Shown here in pieces: positions 27,223 through 35,742 of a stretch of 64,000 nucleotides of DNA. The notes beneath the pieces are model-generated. The model did no database searches. It was not told the origin of the DNA and saw only the letters and a list, made by a program, of their open reading frames with translations. The position numbers and the translations under genes were made by a program. This DNA is from Paenibacillus sp. BIHB 4019 (GTDB lineage Bacteria; Bacillota; Bacilli; Paenibacillales; Paenibacillaceae). Each line of letters begins with the position of its first letter. Position 1 is the first letter of the stretch. Location: positions 434,001 to 498,000 of the forward strand of contig NZ_CP016808.1 in the NCBI RefSeq assembly GCF_002741035.1. The letters are read 5' to 3'.

Positions 27223-28431
27223 ATGAGGATACATACAAAGGGGATTAACTACATCGTTGTCCGCCTCAATGAAGGAGAGAAGCGTTTGCTTTTTTATCTG
27301 CTCGTGTTTACTGCTATTTTTCTTTTCCCGGTAAGTTCCTTCGTATTAATGATTCGCAGCTGGATCGTAGATGAGCGTACAGCCGTTAAAAAGGTGCATG
27401 TGATCATAATGGAGGTGCTGTGCTTCATCGCAATGGTGGGGTTTCTAGGTCTAGGCTTTCTGTCCAATAGCTACGGTATAGCAGGAGGATTGCCGCTGCG
27501 GCAGAGTGAGCTGACGGGGAACTTTCTGGATGGCTACGCTACTTTGTCCAATGATTATGTAGTGACCGTTATATGCAGCTTTATTTTGAGTTGCTTCGCT
27601 TATGGAGCGTTAAAATTGGCTAGGGGCGCTTTATCGCCGATTCTTTTTGCAGCAGCCTCTGTCCTCCTCATTGCCAATGTCATCTTCGCTATCGTCTATT
27701 TCTCGCATATCGGCTTCGGACGTTACGGCGACGATTCCGCTGGAGCGACTCCTATCATTTTGCTGCATTTAGGTTTCGCTTGCTTAATCGGACTGTACGT
27801 AGCTGAGCTTAAACATTCCACCAATGCGTTTATGCACCGCGCCCAGCAAGAAGAGCATGTGTACAGCAGCAAATGGCTGCGGTTCATGGACTATTTTCGT
27901 CAAAAATATTCCCGGCTGCCGCTGCTCTGGTCGATTGCCTTTTTCCCGGTTATGTTAATCGTCCAGCTGGTGCTTGTGCTGTTCGGGCAGCGTCCAGATA
28001 GCTTCATCCGTGTATTTCTCGAGACGAGCAGCTTTCATTATTCGCAATTGCCAGTGCCTCCGCCAGTTATCGTGCCGGGAGATGGTCATTATTTATGCAC
28101 AGTCTCGGTGAGGGGGCATCGCAAAATCGTCAAGCCGCTGCGCGCCGGGCTTCGGCACGGCTCCAGAATTGTCGTCAACCGCCAGCTGCTGGTTGCGAAT
28201 GCTTTTGAAAATATTATTGAAGAGTACGCGCCGCGAACGCACAAAATCATCCGCCGCTGCTATGACAAATACGGCTATCCGCTCAGTAGGCACATCAATC
28301 GACCGTGGTCAGCCGATGTCGTCTATCTGCTAATGAAGCCGCTGGAATGGTTGTTCCTCGCCGTATTGTATACGGTCGATCGGAACCCCGAAAACCGTAT
28401 TCATCGGCAGTATAGTGAGCTGCGGAAGTAA
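27223..28431 (+). CDS. Membrane protein, probably DUF6688 family
   Basis: Protein of up to 402 residues, divergent from the rha-type operon. Five to six hydrophobic segments occupy about residues 22-190, another lies near 235-255. The C-terminal third is soluble with the conserved-looking stretch GDGHYLCTVSVRGHRKIVKP and later YDKYGYPLSRHI, which I associate with DUF6688 proteins of Paenibacillus; function unknown. The ATG at 27223 has a poorly spaced ribosome site. A TTG at 27286, behind GGAG with 7 bases spacing, is a good alternative start (381 residues). A terminator follows. Confidence 0.7.
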   Translation: MRIHTKGINYIVVRLNEGEKRLLFYLLVFTAIFLFPVSSFVLMIRSWIVDERTAVKKVHVIIMEVLCFIAMVGFLGLGFLSNSYGIAGGLPLRQSELTGNFLDGYATLSNDYVVTVICSFILSCFAYGALKLARGALSPILFAAASVLLIANVIFAIVYFSHIGFGRYGDDSAGATPIILLHLGFACLIGLYVAELKHSTNAFMHRAQQEEHVYSSKWLRFMDYFRQKYSRLPLLWSIAFFPVMLIVQLVLVLFGQRPDSFIRVFLETSSFHYSQLPVPPPVIVPGDGHYLCTVSVRGHRKIVKPLRAGLRHGSRIVVNRQLLVANAFENIIEEYAPRTHKIIRRCYDKYGYPLSRHINRPWSADVVYLLMKPLEWLFLAVLYTVDRNPENRIHRQYSELRK

Positions 28432-28444
28432 CTTTATCGGCAAT

Positions 28445-28496
28445 AAAAAAGAGAGATTAGCTTGGCTTGAAGAAGCAGGCTGATCTCTCTTTTTTC
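28445..28496. terminator. Bidirectional terminator between convergent genes
   Basis: AAAAAAGAGAGAT pairs with ATCTCTCTTTTTT around a 25-base loop. It separates the membrane-protein gene from the immunity-type genes. Confidence 0.88.
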
Positions 28497-28533
28497 AACG
28501 AGTATGTGGCTATTCATTGGGCTTATGTGAGTA

Positions 28534-28929
28534 TTATGTCTGATACGGCACGCTTCCGATAAAGTTCAATTGTGCTAAAGTGTCCTGATAGTTCTCCTGC
28601 TTGCCTTCATACTTAAAGTTGTACAGCATAATGACGGTATTACATTCATCCAAAGTGCTTCCTTCTAGCAAAGCTGCAAACTTCGGAATCAAATCCTCCT
28701 CATAGGAGAAACCTGCTAGCAAATTCGCTGCATCGCCACCCCGGCCTTCCTCCGCGAAAAATTCAGCTTCCCTGAAACCATCATCATACCTCTCAATGCC
28801 AAAATGCCCCGCAAAGGCGGAAGGAACCGAATCTCCATCACTTGCATAATTGATTTCAAGCAGTTCCTTAAGCTGCTCCGCTGAACACATCTTCCCCAGC
28901 CATAATGAAACATAACCTTCTTTTTCCAC
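28534..28929 (-). CDS. Imm22-type immunity protein
   Basis: Acidic protein of 131 residues resembling the Imm22 (formerly DUF4284) immunity family: N-terminal VSLWLGKMCSAEQLKELLEI, then DGDSVPSAFAGHFGIERYD and an acidic centre. Such proteins neutralise toxins of contact-dependent or polymorphic systems in the cytoplasm. It starts at GTG behind AAGGAAAGAGG. No toxin gene is beside it. It is third in a row of three immunity-type genes on the minus strand, in DNA clearly richer in A+T than its surroundings. Confidence 0.7.
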   Translation of the reverse strand: MEKEGYVSLWLGKMCSAEQLKELLEINYASDGDSVPSAFAGHFGIERYDDGFREAEFFAEEGRGGDAANLLAGFSYEEDLIPKFAALLEGSTLDECNTVIMLYNFKYEGKQENYQDTLAQLNFIGSVPYQT

Positions 28930-28969
28930 AATAGCCTCTTTCCTTCCCTTTGTCTTAAAGCGATTAGAA

Positions 28970-29389
28970 CTAACAGAATTTGTAGATCAAATCACTAAAT
29001 GAGTTCCAAATATGCATTACTTCTATTCTAATATCGGAATAGGACTTACATAATAATACCGAGGGTGTACTGCCTGCACGATAATCAAAGCAAAAAAGAT
29101 GCTCATCCGCCCCTAGTCCAAACGGAACTAAGCCAGTTGGAAAATGTTTTTTCACTGAATTATATTTATCAAGAATATCAAGCTCATCAAAGGCCAAAAA
29201 CGTCAATAAGCTAATAAATTGCACACTGCCTTTTCCATCCACCCTAATATTTGAAGGAGATGGACGGCCACCTTGGTATTTGACTGCATAATTCAGATAG
29301 TCTTGAGGAAAATGTATAGCAAGTTTCTCCTCAACAATCTTAACATTTTCAATATCAGCCTTATCATAACCTGTTGTCCAAGTGACCAT
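28970..29389 (-). CDS. SMI1/KNR4 (SUKH) domain immunity-type protein
   Basis: Protein of about 139 residues with the SUKH fold signature: VEEKLAIHFPQDYLNYAVKYQGGRPSP (first half), a central strand pair, and LVPFGLGADEHLFCFDYR. SUKH proteins are the commonest immunity proteins against polymorphic nuclease and deaminase toxins. The ATG at 29389 is preferred (GGAG 10 bases upstream) to a TTG two codons earlier. It is flanked by two other immunity-type genes, with no toxin visible. Gene function beyond the fold is not known. Confidence 0.78.
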   Translation of the reverse strand: MVTWTTGYDKADIENVKIVEEKLAIHFPQDYLNYAVKYQGGRPSPSNIRVDGKGSVQFISLLTFLAFDELDILDKYNSVKKHFPTGLVPFGLGADEHLFCFDYRAGSTPSVLLCKSYSDIRIEVMHIWNSFSDLIYKFC

Positions 29390-29461
29390 TAACAATCCAC
29401 TCCAACCGTCATAAAATCCGTTAATTCTATGATCTTTATCTTCAGTTCATATTGTTTATTG

Positions 29462-29815
29462 TTATTCGAAATCAATCATTTCATCTATTGCATCTTTAAA
29501 CCAATCCCAAAATGTCATGTAGGACTTTCGCTGCTCGTAACCAGGGGATGAAAAATCATGGACAATCTGTATTTCTTCCGTTTTTCCTACTTCAAAACAA
29601 GCAAGATCATCATTATCCATTCTCCGGGCAAAGGGGATTAATATTCTATTTGGGTATCTCTCTTGCAATCCCTTTAATCTTTGAAGAACCTGTTCCCCAT
29701 TCATGACATTCCATATATCAAAATCCACTAAATGAAGTCTAACTGTTTTTAAGAAAGCATCCGGATATTTAAAATCCTTCGGCAGTTGAGAAGCTTTTGG
29801 TAATGTTATTTGCAT
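29462..29815 (-). CDS. SUKH-like small protein, probable immunity protein
   Basis: Protein of 117 residues. The C-terminal half (NDDLACFEVGKTEEIQIVHD, then YMTFWDWFKDAIDEMIDFE) follows the end of many SMI1/KNR4 proteins, which close with an aromatic helix after a His-Asp strand. The N-terminal half is shorter than in full SUKH domains, so it may be a minimal member. GGAAGG lies upstream of the ATG. First of the three minus-strand immunity-type genes. Its codon use and base composition are AT-rich like its two neighbours. Confidence 0.65.
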   Translation of the reverse strand: MQITLPKASQLPKDFKYPDAFLKTVRLHLVDFDIWNVMNGEQVLQRLKGLQERYPNRILIPFARRMDNDDLACFEVGKTEEIQIVHDFSSPGYEQRKSYMTFWDWFKDAIDEMIDFE

Positions 29816-29912
29816 TATTAAGTTACCTTCCCATCCAGTAATATCTGCCCCCAGGGATACTTATAGCTAAACGAATAAAACTACAAACTACTATATCCTT
29901 ATATAATCTCTG

Positions 29913-31424
29913 CTAACCCTCCTGAACGGCCTCGCCGCCTGAAGCATAATGCAGAATACGCTCAAGCGTCGCTTCCTCTCTTAACATCGTATGGCGGATG
30001 GAGCCGCCGTGCATGACGGCAATTCTATCGGACATGCCGAGCATTTCCGGGATATCGGAGGACAGCATAATGATTGATTTGCCGGACAGCACCAACTCGT
30101 TCATAATGTTGTAGATGTCGATTTTGGAGACGACGTCGATGCCTGCCGTTGGCTCTTCAATAATGAAAATACGGGCATTGCTGAACAGCCACTTGGCTAA
30201 AATGACCTTCTTCTGTTTGCCGCCGCTGAGGTGCATCGGCCGCTCTGTCTCTTCGCCGGTAATTTCCAGGCGGTCCATCAAATCTCTCGCATAAGCGGCT
30301 TCCTGTCCGCTGCGAATAAATCCGGCTCGCGACACGCGCGGGAGATTCGTCAGCGTAATATTTTCAGCAATCGGCGCATTTAAGATCAGCCCTTCCTCTG
30401 AATGGAGGCCCGTCACATAGCAAATGCCATTTGCCTTCGCCTTATGCGGCGTCATCGCCTTAAAGGTACGCCCATTCAAATGAATCGCACCCTCATATGG
30501 CCCCTCTATGCCAAAAAGCACCTTGGCGAGCGTTCGCCTCCCTGCGCCGCCAAGCCCGGCAATCGCCAAAATCTCGCCCCTGCGCAAGCTCAAATTGACA
30601 TTATTCAGCCTGCCTGCTAGGCTGAGTCCTTCCGTTCGCAGCAGCTCGCCGCCGAGCTGTACCTTCAGCTTCGGATAGCGGTTATGCAGCTCCTTGCCCG
30701 CCATCGCCTCCATAATTTCCGGCATGCTTGCCGCCTCGTTCATGCGCCAGGTCCGGATTACCGCACCATCACGCAGCAGCGTAGCCTGATCGGCAATATG
30801 CTGGAGATCCTCCATGCGGTGGGAAATGTACAGGACCGCTACCCCCAGCTGTTTCAAATGACGAATAGCCTCGAACAGCCGCTCGCATTCCTGATTGTTC
30901 AGTGCGGCCGTCGGCTCATCCATAATAATGATCCGGGCCTGCTGGGACAGCGCCCTGATCAGCTCGACGAAACGTTGATCGCCGATGGATAGCGAATTCA
31001 CGCGCGCCCGGGAATCGACAGCCATGCCAAATTGCTGCAAATAGCTCGCGGTCTGCTCATGCAGCCGGTCCCAGTCAATCAGCTTCGGCCATAACAGCGG
31101 CTTCAAGGGCTCGCGGCGCATAAAAATATTTTCCGCAATGCTCAAATCCTGAAACAGCCGCAGCTCCTGATGAATCGCTGCAATGCCAAGCTCCTGCGCC
31201 TCATTCGGGCTGCTGATGCTGACAAGCTCTCCGCCAAGCGCAATTTCTCCAGAATCCGGCGGAAAAAGTCCGGCTAATATTTTCATCAGCGTCGATTTGC
31301 CCGCCCCATTTTCTCCAATAATCGCGTGAACCTGGCCGCTTTCAATCGACAAATGGATGCCGTCCAGCACCGTCATTTCATTAAAGCGCTTTCTAATATT
31401 TCGCAGCGTCAATAATTCGCTCAA
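29913..31424 (-). CDS. Second sugar ABC transporter ATPase with altered motifs
   Basis: Ribose-type duplicated ATPase of 503 residues starting at TTG 31424 behind GGGGGAG. The first domain is normal (GENGAGKST, LSIGDQR, IIIMDEPTAAL). The second domain is altered: signature LSGGKQKK, Walker B FIIEEPTAGID with Glu where Asp is usual, and the conserved PEDR motif replaced by CYVTGLHSEEG. It follows the DeoR-type gene by 22 bases, in one transcript. No permease is next to it; the only permeases nearby belong to the rha-type operon beyond the immunity island. Confidence 0.85.
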   Translation of the reverse strand: MSELLTLRNIRKRFNEMTVLDGIHLSIESGQVHAIIGENGAGKSTLMKILAGLFPPDSGEIALGGELVSISSPNEAQELGIAAIHQELRLFQDLSIAENIFMRREPLKPLLWPKLIDWDRLHEQTASYLQQFGMAVDSRARVNSLSIGDQRFVELIRALSQQARIIIMDEPTAALNNQECERLFEAIRHLKQLGVAVLYISHRMEDLQHIADQATLLRDGAVIRTWRMNEAASMPEIMEAMAGKELHNRYPKLKVQLGGELLRTEGLSLAGRLNNVNLSLRRGEILAIAGLGGAGRRTLAKVLFGIEGPYEGAIHLNGRTFKAMTPHKAKANGICYVTGLHSEEGLILNAPIAENITLTNLPRVSRAGFIRSGQEAAYARDLMDRLEITGEETERPMHLSGGKQKKVILAKWLFSNARIFIIEEPTAGIDVVSKIDIYNIMNELVLSGKSIIMLSSDIPEMLGMSDRIAVMHGGSIRHTMLREEATLERILHYASGGEAVQEG

Positions 31425-31446
31425 CTTCGTTCTCTCCCCCGCAGGA

Positions 31447-32217
31447 CTACTCCAGCTCAAACGTCGTATACAGCTTGATTGCATGTTCAAAATAATATTT
31501 TTTGTATTCGGCCGGCAGCTGTTTGTTTGTGATTACTTTGCCCGCCATCGTCAGCTCTCCCAGCTTCGCAAAGCCTGGCGCATCAAATTTCGTATAATCC
31601 GCAGCTATAATGATTTCGCCTGCCATGCGCTGCACGCCCTGAATCATCATCGCTTCCTCATAGCTGTCTACCGTATAGCCCGCCTGGAAATGAGCTCCCT
31701 TCACGCCTATAAACGCCTTCTTCACATAAATGCCGCTCAGCGTCTGCAGCGCAAACCCGCCTATGAGCGTAGAGGTGCCTGCAATTAAATCGCCGCCTGT
31801 CAGCATAACCTTCACGCCTGGCGTATCTTTAAGCGCTAAGGCGACGAGCAGATCATTCGTGACGACCGTCACTTTCTTCTCCTTCAAATGCTTGGCAATT
31901 TCCAAACAAGTTGTACCCGTCCCGATAAAAATCGCTTCGCCGTTCTCAATATGCCGCGAGGCAATTTGCCCAATAAGCCGCTTCTCGCCCTGCAGCTTGT
32001 CTTCTACTGCCAGTGTCGGCATGCCCGGCTGATCTTCCTCATTCAGCACGGCACCGCCATATATTTTCACCAAAAAACCTTGCTGCTCCAGCTTGTCGAG
32101 ATCCCGGCGAATCGTTACCTCGGTTACCGAGAAACGTTCGCTCAGCTCCACAACGTCAACACGCTTGTCTTTTAATAAAATTTGTTTAATTTTTTTGATT
32201 CTCTCTATCGCAAACAT
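31447..32217 (-). CDS. DeoR/GlpR family sugar-responsive repressor
   Basis: Protein of 256 residues. The N-terminal DeoR helix-turn-helix (LLKDKRVDVVELSERFSVTE then TIRRDLDKLEQQG) is followed by the DeoRC sugar-phosphate sensor domain with IGTGTTCLEIA and the later DSYEEAMM and AADYTKFD. Such proteins repress sugar operons until a phosphosugar binds. In Rhizobium the rhaSTPQ genes are controlled by the DeoR-type RhaR, so this is the natural regulator candidate for the rha-type operon. It is cotranscribed with the second ATPase. TTTGTGATT upstream may be an autoregulatory site. Confidence 0.9.
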   Translation of the reverse strand: MFAIERIKKIKQILLKDKRVDVVELSERFSVTEVTIRRDLDKLEQQGFLVKIYGGAVLNEEDQPGMPTLAVEDKLQGEKRLIGQIASRHIENGEAIFIGTGTTCLEIAKHLKEKKVTVVTNDLLVALALKDTPGVKVMLTGGDLIAGTSTLIGGFALQTLSGIYVKKAFIGVKGAHFQAGYTVDSYEEAMMIQGVQRMAGEIIIAADYTKFDAPGFAKLGELTMAGKVITNKQLPAEYKKYYFEHAIKLYTTFELE

Positions 32218-32278
32218 AAGGTATGCTCCACTTTCTTTGAATGATTCTTATGGTGCGATTATAGCATATTTCTGTTTG

Positions 32279-32287
32279 TTTGTGATT
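32279..32287. promoter_or_regulatory. TTTGTGATT element before the DeoR-type gene
   Basis: Nine-base match to the element in the rhaT promoter region, preceded by T-rich sequence in both cases. Located about 60 bases before the start codon of the repressor. Confidence 0.4.
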
Positions 32288-32393
32288 GGCCCTCTGCCCG
32301 CCCTAATAACGCCTTCTATTTTTGCCGATACATATAGGTAGTAAAACTTACGAACTATTGCTGCAAAAGATGCCAGGGAGGCTGCTTTCATTG

Positions 32394-34121
32394 ATGAATA
32401 GCTTGTTTATGCGTATTTTTATGTTTTTCTCGATTATTTTGCTTATTATTGGCTCGGTGCTTGGTGTTACGCTCTATCGTGCTTCCGCCCATTTAGTAGA
32501 GAACTCGATGGGAATGCAAGCGCAATCCGTAGCGGAGCGGGCAGCCAGCCTTGTTGATACGCAGCAATATGATAAGCTCAGTGCAGGCATGGAGCAAACT
32601 GATTATTACAATGAGCTTCGTGCCCAGCTTAACGATATGCGTGAAGCGAACGGCTTAAAATATTTATATACGCTCGGCATGCGCGAAGAGGGCGGACAGC
32701 CGGTCTACTTTTACGTCGTCGATGGCGCCCCTCAGGATGTCGCAGAGGATGATTTTTCCCCCTTTGGCTCGGTCGAAGAGACTCCCTATGTTGGCATGAT
32801 TACAACCTTTCGAGAAATGAAGCCGAGCATTGGCGAGCTGACGCAAGATGATTATGGTTCTACTTTATCTGCTTATGTGCCGATTATGTCTGCCGATGGC
32901 AAGCTGCTCGGCCTCGTCGGCGCTGATCTTGATGCGACTAAGGTGTTCGAGCTAATGGAACAAAACCGCAATACGATGATATGGATGGCACTGGCGATTT
33001 TTGCGCTCAGTCTGCTGCTCGTTTATTTGCTCGCCCGATATTTGACAGGGCCGCTCGTCCAGCTCAAAAAGCTGATTGCACGTGTCGGCAGCGGCGACCT
33101 TACGGTTGCCATTGACCTGAACCGCAAGGATGAGGTTGGGCAGCTGGCTGCTGCTTTCAAGACGTTTGTAGAAGATACGCGGATGGTCATTAGCGGCATT
33201 CGCAGCAGCTCGGACCGGCTGCTTACAGCTGCCGAAGCCGTTTCTTCCCATTCCCTTGCGACGAAGGAAGCAGGCGTTACGATTACAGACAGCATTCAGC
33301 AAACGTCGGAAGGCGCTGCCGCACAGGTTGTACGCGCTGGGGAAGTCACGCATGCGATGGAAGCGATAACTTCTAGCATGCAGCATATTGCCCATTCCGC
33401 TGCCATCGTCGCATCCGTTTCGGAAGCGACGACAAGCAGCGCTAAAAATGGCGAAGAAGCGATTTCCGCTGTCATTGAGCGGATGGACACCATTCATGCC
33501 GCCACTTCCAAAATGACTGAAACGTCTGCACAGCTTGAACAGCATTCCGGTAAAATTGTCGAGATTATTTCGATTATGAAAGGCATTGCCGCACAGACCA
33601 ATTTGCTTGCCCTTAATGCTGGAATCGAGGCTGCCCGTGCAGGCGAGGAAGGGCGCGGCTTCGCCGTCGTTGCCTCCGAGGTGAGGAAGCTTGCCACACA
33701 ATCCCAGGAATCCTCCGAGCATGTGGCGACGCTCATTGCTGAAATTGTCCGCCATACCTCGGAGCTGTCCAGGCAGATGGAAACGAGCAATACGGAAGTA
33801 GTCGCAGGACTAAGCGTTGTACAGGAGGCTGGAGCATCGTTCTCCTCCATCCATTCCGGCATTGGCACAATTAATGAGCGCCTGCACGAGGTATCTGCCG
33901 CATCCGAACAGCTATCCGCCGGATCGCAGGAGGTTGCGGCCTCCATCGAGGATATGGAGAGCATCTCTCGCGGGTCGGCCTCCCGTTTTGAACAGGTTGC
34001 CGATGCTTCCGGGCTGCAGCTGGCCTCGATGAATGAGATCAGCTCATCGGCGGAATCGCTGCGTCAGCTCTCTGAGGAGCTAAACGCACTCATTAGCCGT
34101 TTTAAAACGGAACAAGCGTAA
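32394..34121 (+). CDS. Methyl-accepting chemotaxis protein with extracellular Cache-type sensor
   Basis: Chemoreceptor of 575 residues: TM helix 7-28, extracellular sensor about 30-190 with a Cache-like end ([23 protein letters not shown]), TM 195-217, HAMP 218-270, and a long coiled-coil signalling domain. The kinase-contact tip is [20 protein letters not shown] (residues 399-418), the universally conserved hairpin. GGGAGG lies 12 bases before this ATG; a TTG one codon earlier gives 9 bases. The ligand is unknown; the neighbouring sugar uptake genes are suggestive only. Confidence 0.93.
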   Translation: MNSLFMRIFMFFSIILLIIGSVLGVTLYRASAHLVENSMGMQAQSVAERAASLVDTQQYDKLSAGMEQTDYYNELRAQLNDMREANGLKYLYTLGMREEGGQPVYFYVVDGAPQDVAEDDFSPFGSVEETPYVGMITTFREMKPSIGELTQDDYGSTLSAYVPIMSADGKLLGLVGADLDATKVFELMEQNRNTMIWMALAIFALSLLLVYLLARYLTGPLVQLKKLIARVGSGDLTVAIDLNRKDEVGQLAAAFKTFVEDTRMVISGIRSSSDRLLTAAEAVSSHSLATKEAGVTITDSIQQTSEGAAAQVVRAGEVTHAMEAITSSMQHIAHSAAIVASVSEATTSSAKNGEEAISAVIERMDTIHAATSKMTETSAQLEQHSGKIVEIISIMKGIAAQTNLLALNAGIEAARAGEEGRGFAVVASEVRKLATQSQESSEHVATLIAEIVRHTSELSRQMETSNTEVVAGLSVVQEAGASFSSIHSGIGTINERLHEVSAASEQLSAGSQEVAASIEDMESISRGSASRFEQVADASGLQLASMNEISSSAESLRQLSEELNALISRFKTEQA

Positions 34122-34194
34122 ATAAATGTTTCCTTCCTTCCATATGCGGCGCTCGTTTCGCAGTGAAATAGAAGCATATAATACCGTCATTTCT

Positions 34195-34230
34195 AGGGCC
34201 TTCATTTCCCCGAAGGCCCTCCTTGTTATA
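34195..34230 (+). terminator. Terminator-like hairpin after the chemoreceptor gene
   Basis: Arms AGGGCCTTC / GAAGGCCCT with an 8-base loop, followed by CCTTGTTATAT, a weak T-tract. Confidence 0.6.
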
Positions 34231-34299
34231 TAATGAAGGTTGGCCCATTAGCCCTGCCATGCTGGCATGGAAGCCTGGTGGATAGATAGGAGAGTAGAT

Positions 34300-35517
34300 A
34301 TGGACATTATACAAATGGATATTAATCTGATTGATGAAGATACGGACCAGCCCCGTTACCAATTTGACGAGCAGTCGCTGCAGGAGCTCGTAACCAGCAT
34401 CTCGGAGCTCGGCTTGCTGTCGCCAATCAAAGTCAGAAAAACGGATAACGGACGTTACAAAATTATATATGGCAACCGCAGATATAAAGCTTGCATCGCG
34501 CTCGGGAAGCCGACGATTCCTTGCATCGTCTCGACGATGACCAATGAAATGGATATTTATTTGGAGCAAATTGCCGAAAATTTGACGCGCGAAGGCTTCT
34601 CGCCGATTGAAGAGGCGGAGGCGTTTCACAAGCTGCTGAACAATGAGAAGTTCAGCAGCTCGGTGAAATTTCTGGCGAGCAAGCTCAGCAAGCCGGAATC
34701 GTATATTAAAAATAAATGCGAGCTGCTCAAATTCAGCAGCGCGGTCAAGAAACGGATCGTCAGCGGCACAGCAATCCGCAAGGATATGCTGACGGAAGAT
34801 CAGCTGCTGCCGATTAAAGACTTGCCGATGGAGCTGCGCGACCCGCTCGCGCTTATTTTTGCGCGTGACGAAATGCCAGTAAGCGATGTTAAGAAAATCG
34901 CCAAGCTATTTAAAGACGCAGACATTTCCGCTAGCACGAAGGAGAAGCTGCTGTTCAAGAACGGCCCCGCGCTGCTCGAAACGTGGTCTATTCGCCAGAA
35001 CAACAAAGCCGAGCGAGCTAAGCCAGCCCAGCCAGCAGAAGCGAAAAAGAAAGCTGCTCCCTTGCAAGCGGAGCAGCAATCTGGGCAGCAATCTGGGCAG
35101 CAGCCTATGCAGCAGCAGCTTGTACAAGAGCAAGAACAGCACCAGGTCGGCGTATTGGACAATCTGCCTAATCAAACAGCGTTGCTTGCTGCTGATGCGG
35201 CTTCTGCTCATATCGCAGCTGTTTCGGTTTCGGCCGCGCAACCGCCTGCTGCTAATGTCCCCGAAGCAACTGTTCCTGCTAATGCCGTAGTGACACTCGC
35301 CTCTACCGAAGCAGAAGCAGATGTCGATGGGATGCCTCCTGTGCTAGCCCAGCTTCAGCAATTAATGATGACGCTGGAGGCTGCGGGCGCGCCGCCGCTG
35401 GCGAAGGCGCTCGAAAGCATGGAAACGGAAGCCAGAGACACTTTTCTACAGGACGTCGACAAGCTAATTGTCCATTTGCAGCATCAGCTGATGGAATGGA
35501 ACCAGCTTAAAGAATAG
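34300..35517 (+). CDS. ParB/Spo0J-like protein (non-canonical)
   Basis: Protein of 405 residues; start at 34300 behind TAGGAG. The ParB N-domain spans about 1-100 and a KorB-like helix-turn-helix domain about 105-200. In the CTP-binding region the box usually written GERRxxA reads GNRRYKA (58-64), while ENLTRE (93-98) matches ENxxR. After a Gln-rich repeat (QQSGQQSGQQ) and an Ala-rich linker, the C-terminus is an amphipathic helix. No parA gene is adjacent and the gene is single, so this is not the chromosomal segregation ParB. A nucleoid-occlusion-like or regulatory role is possible but unproven. Confidence 0.82.
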   Translation: MDIIQMDINLIDEDTDQPRYQFDEQSLQELVTSISELGLLSPIKVRKTDNGRYKIIYGNRRYKACIALGKPTIPCIVSTMTNEMDIYLEQIAENLTREGFSPIEEAEAFHKLLNNEKFSSSVKFLASKLSKPESYIKNKCELLKFSSAVKKRIVSGTAIRKDMLTEDQLLPIKDLPMELRDPLALIFARDEMPVSDVKKIAKLFKDADISASTKEKLLFKNGPALLETWSIRQNNKAERAKPAQPAEAKKKAAPLQAEQQSGQQSGQQPMQQQLVQEQEQHQVGVLDNLPNQTALLAADAASAHIAAVSVSAAQPPAANVPEATVPANAVVTLASTEAEADVDGMPPVLAQLQQLMMTLEAAGAPPLAKALESMETEARDTFLQDVDKLIVHLQHQLMEWNQLKE

Positions 35518-35617
35518 CCTGATACCGAGCTTTATACGTTTTTCCAAATGTCTGATTAAATCAGATTCGCCCTAACCATAGGAGAATTCGCGACTGTAAC
35601 TGTTATTGTATTGCCAA

Positions 35618-35652
35618 TACTATTGCTATTACTATTACTACTATTGCTATTG
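35618..35652. repeat. Short CTA/TTG-TTA trinucleotide-type repeat
   Basis: Eleven consecutive triplets of the form CTA, TTG or TTA form a low-complexity tract between the ParB-like gene and the next terminator. It could vary in length by slippage. No function is evident. Confidence 0.7.
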
Positions 35653-35671
35653 AAGCCGCTGCATCAAACAC

Positions 35672-35716
35672 AAAAAAGGCTGCCCTATCGTCCATACAGA
35701 CGAGGGGCAGCCTTTC
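35672..35716 (-). terminator. Terminator of the ABC-F gene
   Basis: On the minus strand GGCTGCCC pairs with GGGCAGCC and is followed by TTTTTTGTG. Confidence 0.85.
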
Positions 35717-35742
35717 TCTATTGCAAGCTGAATCCAGCTCTA

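Noticed and set aside
28964..28977. ATTAGAACTAACAG resembling the 15-bp repeat of the APH patch
   Set aside because: It needs a one-base insertion to match and overlaps the coding end of the SUKH gene, so it is probably coincidental.
34300..35517. Chromosomal parB and nearby replication origin
   Set aside because: No parA, rnpA, rpmH, dnaA or gid genes nearby, and no cluster of parS-like palindromes was noticed.
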